From Paraspadella gotoi (taxonomy: Eukaryota; Chaetognatha), in assembly GCA_051294375.1 (NCBI GenBank), contig CM119269.1:22094815-22158814 (forward strand): DNA of 64,000 nt. The letters run 5' to 3'. A model generated the notes under the pieces. The model made no database searches. It was not told the DNA's origin and saw only the letters and a list, made by a program, of their open reading frames with translations. Both the position numbers and the translations under genes were made by a program. This document shows positions 10,461 through 22,250 of this stretch, one piece after another. Every line of letters begins with the position of its first letter. Positions within the stretch are counted from its first letter, which is position 1.

Positions 10461-13400
10461 ATGTCGACGGAGGGCTCCAACTCCGACGCCAGAGACGAGT
10501 CCCCAAAGTCGAACGACGACGCCAAACCTGCGGGGCTGCCGCTGGCGCTGCAGAGCGAGCAGTTCGAGGAGCTGCTCACCTGCGCCGTTTGTCTCGACAG
10601 GTGATTCCACGAGCGGAAACATTATGCGGTTTTCTTTTGCATGTGAAATGTAGATACTAATTAAATATTAAAATTAAGTAAAATATACTCTGGGATAAAG
10701 AAAAAAGCAAAGTTTTTTTATAAATTAAACTTAAACGACTTTTGCTGGTAAAAAAAAGGTATAAAAAGCCAAAGCTGCTACCATGCCAACATACCTTCTG
10801 TCAAGAGCCATGCATGGAAGGTCTCGTCAACTGGTTGTACAGGAAGCTGGACTGTCCCGAATGCAGGGCAGAACACAGGGTATGTAATTTGAATTATGAG
10901 ATGTCGCGATTTTTGCCCAAAAAATGGAGACAACAAAAATGCGATCTTTACTCCGGTGGAAAGCGACGTCATAATAATATAATAATAATGATATTAGAAA
11001 TATGATAATTCAAATGGATGCTTTCTTTCGAACTAAGATAGTCAAATGTAGATATTCAAAAATAGTCAATCTGGCTTCAAATTCGCCTCCTCAGTAAATC
11101 TATTTCAAATGTAGGAATGTGTCTTCAGGAAGAATCTCGTCTTTCGTCAACGATACGAGTATTACAATTTATATACTTTTTTTTACCTTTTCTATTATTA
11201 TTTTGTAAATAGAAATTGGTTTTCTTAAAATATTTAAATAAAAAATAGTAAATAAACAGTGGTTAAATATTGTATATACTGTGATAAAGTATGTTTAAAA
11301 GCTTCTACACAATATGATTTGCCCAAGGTATCGTGCGTCAAATTAATACTAAAATACTTTTTGGTGAAAAAGGTTCAACCGACCCAAACTGTTGCCATGC
11401 CAACACACCTTCTGTGAGACTCCATGTCTGGAGGGTCTCATTAATTATGTCAAGAGAAAAATCTGCTGCCCGGAATGTCGGGCAGAGCATTGGGTAAGCA
11501 TGATCTCCATTTTTATTCCATAGCATGATTATTAGTTTTTAGCAATATGCTGCATGGCTTATTAGTGACAAACGTATTTGTCAGAAAATACTGTCTTTGT
11601 TCTTTAAGCTGAGCTCCCAAGTGAATAAAAGTGTTTTAAAAAGTCTATCATTGCTCGGAGCGAACAGAATTGTTTCTTTTGTAGTCAATAAAAGATTTTT
11701 GTTGTATCTGTAATTCTGTATATCTGTATTTTTAATTTGTGATCAGCATGAACCTTTTGCATCTTCTATACTCACAGTTAGACTTTATAACCTTTGAAAG
11801 AGTTTTTGAACAGTGAGCAATCTTCAGCTGGCATCGACGTTTTTGAAGATAGGCTGATTTAAATGAAATAGCATGAGTGGCGATTTTAGCTTACCTTGCA
11901 AATGCCAAATTGCTCATGTTGTGAATTGTCGAAAAAACTTTTTACATAGTTAAATTATGAAATATCTTTGTTATATCTAGCAATGAGTACCATTGTAATA
12001 ATACTATTTCTCTACTCGAGTAACGCGCGATTAGCGTTAAAAAAAAAAATGGTAGTACCAATTTCATAGTAATAAATACTAATAATTCGACGTCGCTTTT
12101 CAACGGAATCAAAGATGGCCGTTTTAGTGAAAAGATCATAATTAAAATATCCGAATTTACTTCGCCCCCCCCTCCCCTGAAAATAAAGGTTCCGATCGGC
12201 GGCGTGCAAAACTTCCCCAACAATCTTACCATCATCAGCTTTTTGGATTTGACCGCCAGAGCGGCGGGATTAACGCCGCAGCCGCCACCGCCGCAGGTGA
12301 GTTTTAAAGGGAATTTAAGATGGCAGGGCTATTTATTAGTTATTAGTAGTTATTAGTTATATTCATTTTTTATTATTTTTTTTTAATTTATTATATTTAT
12401 TAGTTATATTTAAAGAAATGAAGGCTCCGTGACTCTTAATATCCTCCTTAACTAATTCCAGAGATTTTTTTTTTCTATTTTTCCAACTGACCTTACTCTA
12501 AACTTACTTTTTAGCCAATATCCCCAATGGATTATCTGAAGCCAAAACTTCCTCCCGCGCAAGAAATTAACGCCATCACCGGAATAGCGAGACTCACGAC
12601 AGCTGGAAGGCAGCTGGAGGTAAGGTCGACTTACCAAATCCGATTAACAAACATCTATGAAAATTTCAAAATTACTTTAATGCGTGATTCAATTGTTTTT
12701 TTTTCCATTTTTTTTCTGTTTCATTTTATCCAATTGTTTAATTATCAGAATCTAATAATATTAATGTATTTTGTATTGGAACGGGAATGTTTATAGTGTT
12801 ATGTTCAGGAAATAGATTTAATTCATCATTCCTTTAAGAAAATCCTATATGACAAACTCATGATATCTAAAAAGCTTAACAGAAAAAATAAATAGTATAG
12901 AAAATCTTTGGATCTTGAAAAGTCTAATATTAAAATTAAATTAAATATTATTATTTCCCTACAAATATTAAAGGTTAATCTTTTAGTCTATTTCTTTATT
13001 TTATTTATGAACTGTTCAGACGGAATCGACCTCAGCAGCCGTGTCCTCCTTCACACCCGCGACGCAGCGGCTGACTCCCTGCCCTCTTTGCGATACGCAG
13101 CATCCAGAATTGCTGCATTGTTCTCATTGTCAAAGACGGATCTGTGCGGGTTGTAAAGGTAAGGTTAGAGAGAGAGAGAGAGAAAAAGAGAGAGAGAGAT
13201 ATATATATAAAGGGAAATAAAAAGAAGAATACAAAAATATATAAAAGGTAAGAGAATGAAAAAATGAGAAAAAAAGGCAAAGACAAAAAAAGAAAATAAA
13301 GAAAGGATAAAAAATAGAGAGAGGAAGAAGAGGGAAAAAAGGGAAAACAAAAGGAAAATAAAAAGAAAAACAGAGAAAAAAATGAAAAGAAAGAGGGAGA

Positions 13401-16400
13401 AAAAAAAAGAGAGAGGAAGAAAGAAAAAGAAAAAGATAGATAAAGAAATAAAAAAATAGATAAAAAATAAAAAGATAGATAAAGAAATAACAAGTTGAGC
13501 AAACAAGTCGGATCTGCCCACGATCATATCGGTAATTAATTAATTAATTATTAAGTTAATTAATTATTTAATTAATTAATAATTAATTTATTCAAGTTAA
13601 TTATTTAATTAGTTAGTCAATTTGATCCGAAATGTTTGTTTTGATTGATTAATTTACTGTTTAATTAATTATTGATTAATTAATTGACTAATATATTAAT
13701 TAACTGATTAATTATTTGATTAATTAATACATCTTGCATTTACATTTAAAATAAAAAGAAAAAGAAGCATAATCAATTGGTGAAACAGGTTCTTTGTTTT
13801 TTCTATTTAAACTCATTTCCACTCAAACAATTTCATCGAAACTTGATTTCTCGTTTAACCACGCACTTTTCTACCCAAATACAAAAGTTCAAGTCAATCG
13901 CCCCATCCACTCATGAGTAATTGGTGTTCAAATAGTAAAATATATATATTTTTTTCCATTTAAACTCATTTCCACTCGGACGATTCCATCGAAACTTTAT
14001 ATCCAGCTCAATCACACACTTCCCTACCCACACACAAAATTTCATTCCAATCCATCCATCCAATCACGAGTAATTGGCGTTTTTTGCTAAGGTAGGACGG
14101 ACGGACAGACGGACGGATGGATGGACGAACATCATTTTTTTGCATAACTTATCATAATTCGATGTTCTGACAAGATATAAGTGAATACCCGACGGACCGA
14201 CAAAGTGAATTATAGAGTCGGGAAGCTGCTGATAGATAAAAAAGAAAAAAAAGGGAAAAAAAGATAAAGAGAGAAGAGAGAAAAAGAAATAAAAATGAAA
14301 ACGTCACTCTCTCCCCTTAATCATGTGACAGCGTTACACTTGGAAGGCGTGAAGGCCGACATCGGCCGAGTGCTGCATCAAATCCGTCGAGGCTTCGTGC
14401 GACTGGAAGACTCCGTCCGCGCGATCGAGGCGAAGGAAGAGCAACTGAAGACGAACGTGGATGCGGTGAAGACGGAGATCGTCGACATCTTCGTCAAGTA
14501 CAAACAGGTTATATCTTTTTGCTTCCCTCTATTTCCGAAAGCGCCCCCATTTCATCTTAAATCAAGAATTAAGATTATGGGTAAGGGGTGAGGGATAGAG
14601 AGATAAGGAGTTAAGGATTAGGTTAGGAATTTTGGTTAAAGTTTTGGTTAGTAAATAGGGTTTAAGGGTTAACAATTTGATTAAACTAAAACAAAAATTA
14701 ATTCATTTAATAATTTAAAATAAATATTAATTTATTGATGAGAAAGCCAAGTAATTTGTGAGTTTAAAAATTAGACTGGTCTAGAGTATTATTTTTGAAA
14801 GCTAAACTAAATGAATATAATATGAAATGGGAACAATAAATACAATAAATCAATGAACAAGCATAATAAGAATGCTAATGAATCATTTAGGAACTGGAAA
14901 ACCGGGAAGGGGTTCTCAACACGGAAGTTAACATGTTCGGAACTTCGGAAACCCGACGCCTGGCGACGCAAAAAGAAAACCTCCAAACAGTTCTTCAACA
15001 AATGAACAACTTTTGCGACAATACGGTTCGTCGAAAATTTTAGAATTTTTTTTAGCTTAAATTTGAGTGTTTTTATTATTCTTACTATTTTGTTTCTTTT
15101 TTAATGTTTACAGGAAAGACAACTGGGAAATGATGTCGATGATGTTACTGACAGCGAATTAATGAATCTTAAGCATCAGTGCGGAATCAACATGAACTCA
15201 TTAAGAGCGTAAGCGCTTGATTTCTGTCTCAATTAGTAATGATAATTAATTAAATATTTAAATGTTGAAGTCAAATTTAGTCGTCCGATTAAATTTAGAA
15301 TTTAAATTTTTATCAAAGAGACGGTAGTTTTTTGTAACAATTGCAACAATCATTAAACTAAATCTCGAGTTTTTACGTTGTAAACCTAAGATTATAATTT
15401 TTAATCTAACTTTACCAATTCGGGCTTCGTTTTTTTTTTATCAGCTACGGCCCTGAAAACGTTGACTCTAAGCGGATCCGGTTCAAGTCGGAAGGGAGAC
15501 ATCTCAACGCAGCCCTCGTCGTATTTGGGCAGATTATAGAGACGGGAACCGGTGAGTCTAATATTTAATCAATTAGATAATGCAATATGAATTTGAAACT
15601 AATAATGAATACGAAGGTAAGGCTAATCCAATTTTTTTATTACTAATAAGATATGCTAGATATTTTTTAATAAAGATAATATCAATTAAATGGAATAAAT
15701 AAGAAAATTTTGGTTATCCATTTCTTTATCGTATTTTAAAACCAGTCGTGACCGATTTATGAAAAGATCTTAAATTTATTTCTATAATGACTTTGAAATA
15801 ATCCCATGGATTATTATTCTTGTTAATGTTTGTTATCTCTTTTGTTTTTGATTATCAGACTTATTTTTAACCTTATGATAAACTTTTGATATTAAAATTG
15901 AAATGAACTCATTAAGGTTCTCACTCGGCTCATCTTACGTCACGAGGAAGTCCCTCTGATTCGCCAGATAGTCCGAGGACCAATCGGCCATTCACGAGTC
16001 GATTTCTCACCGCGGAAAGGGTGAGTTATATTACAACTTATAACAAGGTCGTGGGTCGATCCTCGGGCAAAACAGTTGTTATTTCATAAGATTAAATGCT
16101 GCTGGATCTAAAGAGACAAATAACTTTACCAGCTTGACACACCTTTTGCGAGGGGCCCGACCCTATAACTGTAAAGATTTTAACATTTAACATCCAGTAT
16201 TAATTTTTAGGAAAGGGCTGCTGCCGCCGCTGCGGCAGCCGCCGCCGCATCTGCGTCGGACAACAGCGCTGCGGCGTCGACTGCTGAGTCCACGACGGCT
16301 TCGACGGAGGCGTCGACAGAGGACTTGACGGCTTTCGGAAGAAGCAACTCATTTCATTTCGGTGGACAAGGAAGGAGACTGGGTTAGTTAATAAGTTAAG

Positions 16401-19400
16401 ATTAATCTATGAAAATTATGATGAAAATCAATGTCTATTGTCTGCCATAAATTACACCAAAGCCGTTCCAAAGTCCGCGTTTTACCATTTGTATAAGATA
16501 ATAAGATTATATTTGTATGTCTAGGTTGTATGAGATATTTTTCATACTTAATGTCAAAATTGATCAAATCTGTATTTTCAACTTGTATGATAACTAACTT
16601 TAGCCTGTCCGAAGACAGGAGGAAAGATAATTTCATAAATAAACCAATAATTCTTTATTGGTTGGACCAATGTTATGTAATTATTATTGATAATTGAATC
16701 CTGTATTAATGATATTTCAACTTTTAAAATTTCTATTCCAGGTCGATCATCTGACGATTCTACATCAAATTCTACAGCGAATTCTCCATCACGTGATACC
16801 ATCGCTAGCAGACGACTCGCCGCTTTGACCGGAAGTAGTGTAGCCACGCCCATCTCGAACGGCCCGGCAACGCCTCCGAGCAGCGCGGGACAAAGCGCAA
16901 CAAATGTCGACTCACCTGAGAATTCCGGTATGTAACTAAAACCCAAATCAATTTACTTCTTGGGCTTTAATCTATATCATAATGTATATATTTTATTTTA
17001 AATTTAAAAAAATATGGTATAACATGTAATCTTGTAAATTTCATAAACACATTTAAAGAATTTTTGTATAATTTTTTTTTTCTAAAGGATCGACCGGCTC
17101 TGCCTCTGATGAAAGCCATGGCCGAAGGTTAGTTACTTAATTTAAAAAAAAACAACTTTACAATATACAAAAACAAGTACATTAAACTATAAAGTTACCA
17201 TACCGTAATTTTACGTTGGAAAGCTTCAAGTTCGTTTCCCGCTTTTATCCTTTTTTTAACGCCTAATTAATTCACATTAATTTTCCTCGACCAAGCCAGT
17301 TTCAAGTTTTAAGTAATTTATACTTAACGCTGGCTTCGTCTTCAACCCGTTACTTTTTCCGCTTTTCGTTTCCCCATTTAAATGTGAACTAAATGTCTCG
17401 TCCGCCGCTCTTACCGTTTGTGGCGTCTGAAGCCTCGACGCCGAGGCTGACCGACTTTTGGGCCGGATTACACGGCCTCGTACGAGGGGGCGTGCCGAAA
17501 CGGAACTGCTGACCCCTTGGACGCCGAGAGACCGTGCCGCGCAGGCACAGCCGCAAAGGTGGGGTTCTTTTTGTTTTGCTGTATCTGTGTAAATCAATGA
17601 GTTTTCCTTGAACGCCGTATTCTCTCTCAGTACTATGTAGGCCAGACATGATCAAATCAAATGATAATCGAATATCAATAAAACAATAACGCGAAATGAT
17701 GATTATAAATTTTAAATTTCTGTCGACACGAATTTCGCTCGAACAGAAATATTTTTTTCGAGGGGTTTAGGTTATGGGTTCGAGCCCTAGACGTAAATTT
17801 TTTTGTAATCAGAGAGCCTTACGTCCGTTTGTGAATTGTGCCAGCCAAATAAACTTCCCGTCTGACTGGATTAAATTCGGAAATTTAGATTCGCTTTTAT
17901 ATTTACAGATCTGGCAGCGCAGAAGTGGACCCCGGAAGTAGGGAATTATCCCCGGATGATACTGAATCCGTTACGTCACGAATTATGAGGCGACTCAACA
18001 CAATGGGACTTGGTTTTGAAGAAGTCGCCGCTTTTAGTTCAGCCAGATCATCGGGAAGAGGACAGGTTCGTATTGATGGACGGTCGAGAATACATGGCAC
18101 TTTTGTCAATTATTCGTGTGGAATGACGAGAAAAACAGCTTAGAAATTTATTCATACGCATTAAATAAACAACCTATAATGTTATAGGTTCTTGTATGGC
18201 GAAAGAACTAGTGAACAGTGGTTAGTAAAATCGTCTGAAACATAAGATATAAAATATTACAATTCGATAGTTTGAAAGTCACAAAATTTATTCACTTTCA
18301 TAAAGAGACTGGTAATCACGGTAATTGGTTTGTTTTGATGATTGACGAACAACGACGGCTGTGCGCTTTTATTCGAATGCAACAGTGGTAATTCAATGCA
18401 AACATCTTTAAAAAACAATATACAAACATTTTTTAAACTATCATTGAAGATGGCATCGGAATCAAAGAGAAAATATTGGAATGAAATCGGAATCGAATCA
18501 GAACCAAACCGGAACTTAAATATCGACCGCCAAAATTGCGTATTCATCATTAAAGATTCAAATATCATGTCAATATATTTAAATAGTGTTCTTATTTCGC
18601 AGCCACAATCGGCAGAGACCTCGGAGACTCGGCTGACCAACTACTTGACGAAGTCGACCACGACCCTTAAGTTCGGACGACGCGGAGCCGACGAGGCATG
18701 CTTCACTTGGCCGAGGGGCGTGGCAGTCAATGACGACGGGGAAATAGTCGTCGCCGATTCATCCAATCACAGGTCTGCCTGTCTGTCTATGACTCTCTCT
18801 CTCTCTCCCCCCCTCCGTCAATCATTCATTTTCATTCTCTTTTTTTCTCTTGGTCTCTATGACCTATCTCTCATTTTCCCCAATTTGATTGTATCTGTCT
18901 TTCAGTTTTTCTACATCTCTCTCTCTCTCTCTCTCTCCCAGAATCCAAGTGTTCGACTCGGACGGGACCTTTCTTCGCCAATTCGGCCGCTACGGTCAAA
19001 GCGATGGGGAATTCGATTGTTTGGCGGGAGTTTGCATCAATCGCTCCAACGGTCAAGTCGTTATCGCCGATCGGTACAACCACAGGTGCGATGAGCTAAA
19101 GTCCCTGGATTGTTTAAACGTTTATCAACAGTTAACTCCACTAAAAATAGTTATTCTTTTTGCCAAAATGTCTCTCGGCCTCTGTTTCTCTCTTTCGGAT
19201 TTTAACTTAACTTTGATGATATTTATAAACTCTTCTCGATAATGTTTTCCAGACTTAACGTTGCGTTTTAGATTCAGAGAGAAAATCAAAGTTTATTTGG
19301 TTTACAAATAACCATTTTTTATTTTTAAATGTGTAAATCTACTTGACAGCGTTGCTTTTAAAGACTTTGCATAAATGATTTAAATTTCTCTCTCTCTCTC

Positions 19401-21225
19401 TCTCTCTCCAGAATACAAATCTTCACGCCGCAAGGGGGCTGGATCCGCTCGTTCGGCGAAGAAGGCTACTGGGACGGTCAGATGTCCTACCCTTGGGGCG
19501 TGGCTTGCGCTCCCGACGGAAATATTTTCGTTTGTGATAAGGAAAATCACAGGGTCCAGGTATGAAGGATAATCGTGTGATAATCATCCGGTTTTTTTGT
19601 TTCTATTCACGCTTAATTCGATCGAATGTTACATGGTTTAATGTTTAGTTAAATTTATGATTTCTAAGCTAGGTCTAGTCTTGTTTTTTGGTTAAGGTAA
19701 GTTTACAAGGTAAGTTTGAGTTTGTCAGATTTAGTTTATTCCGATTAGTTTCCGTATTTCTATCCGTGACTCCGTCTCTATCAAGGTATTCCACCCGAAC
19801 GGGACGTTCATGTACTCCTTCGGCCGACTCGGTTGCGACGACGGCTGCTTCGAAAATCCTCACTACGTGGCCGTCGCAGAAGACGGAGAGAAAGTCCTTG
19901 TCTCTGACTCTGGAAATCACAGAATACAGATTTTCACGGCTACAGGTTAATTTTAAGACATTGTTGGGGGAGGCGTTGACTCGTTGGAACGTGAGAGCGA
20001 GCGAGCGAGCGAGCGTGAGCGAAAGAGAGGGGAACCGACTTCAATTCTAAAACTTCTGAAATGTCCGTGAATTTCCCCCAAGAAAGATAAGGTAAAATAA
20101 TTTCGCATAATTTCACGGAAACATCAGGTCAACATATCCAAACGATCGGACGCGAAGGGACGTTGAACGCGCAATTCAAATATCCGCGCGGAGTCGTTTT
20201 CGATCGAGAAGGATTCATACTTGTTGGCGACTCTGGAAATAACCGAGTCCAGGTAGTTTGATTTTCGTACATGACATTCGTAATATTCTAAGTTTTTATA
20301 TCACTTATAATATTAAAAAATAAACCCAGTTTAGCTTATTACAATCAGGACCAAGGACCAAAAAAAGGGGACCGGGGAGGAATTAAGGCCTGATAGTGGT
20401 CACATTGGTCAGGGATACTTTTATACTATAGTTATTCTTAAGATATTGTGATCTTTTATTTAACCTTATTATCGGGTCATGGGATATTAATCAGCGAACA
20501 CTCGATTCGATCCCACATACATGCAACGATTTGTCGCGTGTAGGAAAATTAATTAATATATAAAATTATATAGAAAGTCTGAACTATTTAGAAGATGCAA
20601 GGATTAATAGATCGTTCGGTTTTGAAGTTCCGAACAAATAGGTTTGATTAGTCTCTTGTTCGTTGTTACTAAGTGTTCAATATTTGTTTTTACTCTTTCT
20701 ATGTATATATATATAGCTCCGATACAATTATATAATCATCCATTACTACAATATGCAATGAGATTGAGTAAGTCGAATTTCATTGCGGCACCTTTTATTC
20801 TTCCACCACAGGTGTTCCGGCCGGACGGTTCCTTTTACGCCGCCTTCATGAGCTGGGGATCGATGGATGGACAGGTTAGCGGGCTAAATTTTACTTTCGC
20901 CAATCGCGGTTTTGGCGGATTTTAAAAAACGACTTAAAAATATTTATTAAAAAAAAAAAAGTAATTACCCTAATCCTAAACCCTCTTAACCTTAACCATC
21001 CCTAACCCTAAACCACCCTTAACCCTAACCCCGGTCGGCGAAAGTAAAGGTAACCCGGTTAGCGATTATTAACGAAATGCTTTTAACTTGGGATTGAGTT
21101 CAAGATTTAAATTTAATGAAAAAAAAATCTATTTTTAGGTGAAAGGAATAGAAGGTTTGGCGCTGACGGACGGCGGTGGCGTTGTCGTCTGCGACAGAGA
21201 AAATCATCGCATCCAAGTTCTTTGA
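10461..21225 (+). CDS. tn: TRIM/NHL protein, orthologue of fly thin (abba) / worm nhl-1, RING-B-box-coiled coil-NHL
   Basis: Each isoform has 21 coding exons and 893 residues: 10461-10600, one of 10759-10879 or 11373-11493, 12189-12296, 12515-12619, 13020-13158, 14332-14507, 14891-15025, 15114-15208, 15445-15551, 15917-16020, 16211-16382, 16742-16927, 17088-17127, 17909-18065, 18603-18772, 18942-19085, 19412-19559, 19786-19945, 20128-20252, 20812-20874 and 21139-21225. The RING starts at CAVC (Cys41, Cys44) and ends CPEC (79-82). A B-box-like CxxC set (CPLC, CSHC, CAGC) is at 179-204. Coiled coil follows to about 350, then an Ala/Ser-rich linker to about 595. Six NHL blades then end SNHR, YNHR, ENHR, GNHR, GNNR and ENHR, closing a six-bladed propeller. 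The family are E3 ubiquitin ligases; fly thin supports sarcomere integrity. The RING and VQNFP segment resemble thin more than TRIM2/3. AATAAA lies at about 21353. Confidence 0.92.
10759..10879 (+). CDS. tn: Alternative RING exon 2a of the thin-like gene
   Basis: This 121-nt exon encodes RING residues 47-87, with PCQHTFC, EPC and CPEC zinc ligands intact. It is flanked by AG and GTATGT. The variable stretch between the sixth and seventh ligands reads NWLYRKLD. It begins in phase 2 and ends in phase 0, exactly like exon 2b. Confidence 0.9.
11373..11493 (+). CDS. tn: Alternative RING exon 2b of the thin-like gene
   Basis: This second 121-nt exon has identical phase and is flanked by AG and GTAAGC. 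It encodes RFNRPKLLPCQHTFC, ETPC and CCPECRAEHW with all zinc ligands kept. I count 28 of 41 residues identical to exon 2a. The variable stretch reads NYVKRKIC. No stop or frameshift is present, so it looks like a functional alternative and not a dead copy. Confidence 0.88.
12046..12080 (+). repeat. Family F fragment
   Basis: Only the 3' signature TAGTACCAATTTCATAGTAA is present, in the intron before exon 3 of the thin-like gene. Confidence 0.4.
13163..14290 (+). repeat. Low-complexity and tandem repeats in the B-box/coiled-coil intron
   Basis: The intron holds a purine-rich tract (13163-13490), a TTAATTAA-rich block (13530-13735) and two diverged tandem copies of about 130 bases sharing ACTCATTTCCACTC (13805-13925 and 13960-14085). 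A GGAC/GGAT tract follows at 14090-14130. The long ORFs on the minus strand here are products of the purine tract. Confidence 0.6.
16604..16680 (+). repeat. Diverged family F copy
   Basis: GCCTGTCCGAAGACAGGAGG is followed by AAAGATAATTTCATAAATAA and TATTGGTTGGACCAATG, the same order as the family F consensus. It lies in the intron after the alanine-rich exon. Confidence 0.5.
17277..17870. other. GC-rich intronic island with a Pol III B-box-like motif
   Basis: The intron before exon 14 of the thin-like gene has an unusually GC-rich block at about 17395-17560. GGGTTCGAGCCC lies at 17776-17787, which matches a tRNA T-arm. Minus-strand ORFs cross the block but have no recognisable domain or splice context. 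A SINE-like insertion is the best guess. Confidence 0.35.
18918..19411 (+). promoter_or_regulatory. CT-microsatellite polypyrimidine tracts at two NHL-exon acceptors
   Basis: The acceptors of the exons at 18942 and 19412 are directly preceded by CT runs of about 22 bases ending CCAG, so a microsatellite serves as the polypyrimidine tract. Confidence 0.7.
20888..21050. mobile_element. Family B inverted-repeat element in the last-but-one NHL intron
   Basis: The left terminus TTTTACTTTCGCCAATCGCGG and right terminus CGGTCGGCGAAAGTAAA are inverted repeats. Between them are a TTTTAAAAA stretch and a CCCTAA-like core. It starts only about 14 bases after the 5' splice site of the 20812-20874 exon. 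Confidence 0.75.
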
Positions 21226-22250
21226 TCATTTCGACGGTTGCTGATGGGCGTCCGTTGAAGTCAATAGCGATTGGAGTAACGCAGAGCTGAAATTGTGTTT
21301 TTTCTAATAACCAAATTTGATAAATTTAATGTAGTAGCTCTTTTAAGCTGAGGAAATAAAGGGAGAGACACTTGTATAACGTTAACAGCAAGAGCATATT
21401 TTGACAGCGAAACATTGGAGAGTTTGGGATTTTGTGGAGTTGTACGTACATCTTCATGAATGATGAACTTATGAAGGTCTTTCGGCTTCTTTAAACATTT
21501 GAAACCTGCTTGTTCATTTGAAAAAAACTGTCTAACGGAACGTTTATAAAGCCTCTTGCCTTGGCTTTTGCTACAAAGCAAAGCAAATTTATTAAAGCTT
21601 TATTTTAAATGAAACTAGTTAAAGCGAATAGATCGCCTAAAACCGCATTTGAACCATTTATTCCTTAATTTATAATTTGTATGCAAATAAAAAATATCGT
21701 TTTTCAGGACCATAGCAATATTACATCAAACGGACTTAAAATCAAAATGCCTCAGTTTTGAAACCGCGTGCGTGCGTTTCTACAAAATATTTAATTTGCT
21801 ATTAATGTTACTAGCATAATTTTACATGGCTTTTAACCAAACTGGTTAAATTATTTCCAATTTTTAGTTTGGGCAAGCATAATTTATACACTGATAATGA
21901 GACTGCATGCTTGGGATAACTTTTTGTTCGATGATTTTCTCGCAGAATTTTTGTTTTACTTCAGAAATGAGTCAGAGTTAGTCAAGGTTATAAAAGCTAA
22001 AAAGTTAATCCTAATGCTATTGAATTAGCTTTTTTTTAAATCTTTGTCTCATGAATCCAAAGCAACAAAGAAATAAACAAAATTTAGAAAATTTTTTATT
22101 ATTTTTCTATAAAAGTAAATCTTAAAAACAAACAAGCGTACCATATGATTGTTAACAGAGACGAATATTCGGCCATAAGACCAAGTGGTAACTATGTATT
22201 CTAAAATTTAAATATAACCTAAAACTAAGTTTTAACTAAAATCTAAAAGT
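21226..22250. other. Convergent 3' region between the thin-like gene and the exonuclease gene
   Basis: It holds the two 3' UTRs. AATAAA at about 21353 fits the thin-like transcript. A 106-codon minus-strand ORF at 21261-21581 has no recognisable domain and no splice context. I see nothing else of note. Confidence 0.5.

Noticed and set aside
13032-13527. Two long minus-strand ORFs rich in Phe, Leu and Ser
   Set aside because: They read through a purine-rich intronic tract; the plus-strand B-box exon explains the only coding part.
17277-17655. Minus-strand ORFs of 88 and 106 codons in a thin-like intron
   Set aside because: No domain, no splice continuity and overlap in two frames; base composition alone explains them.
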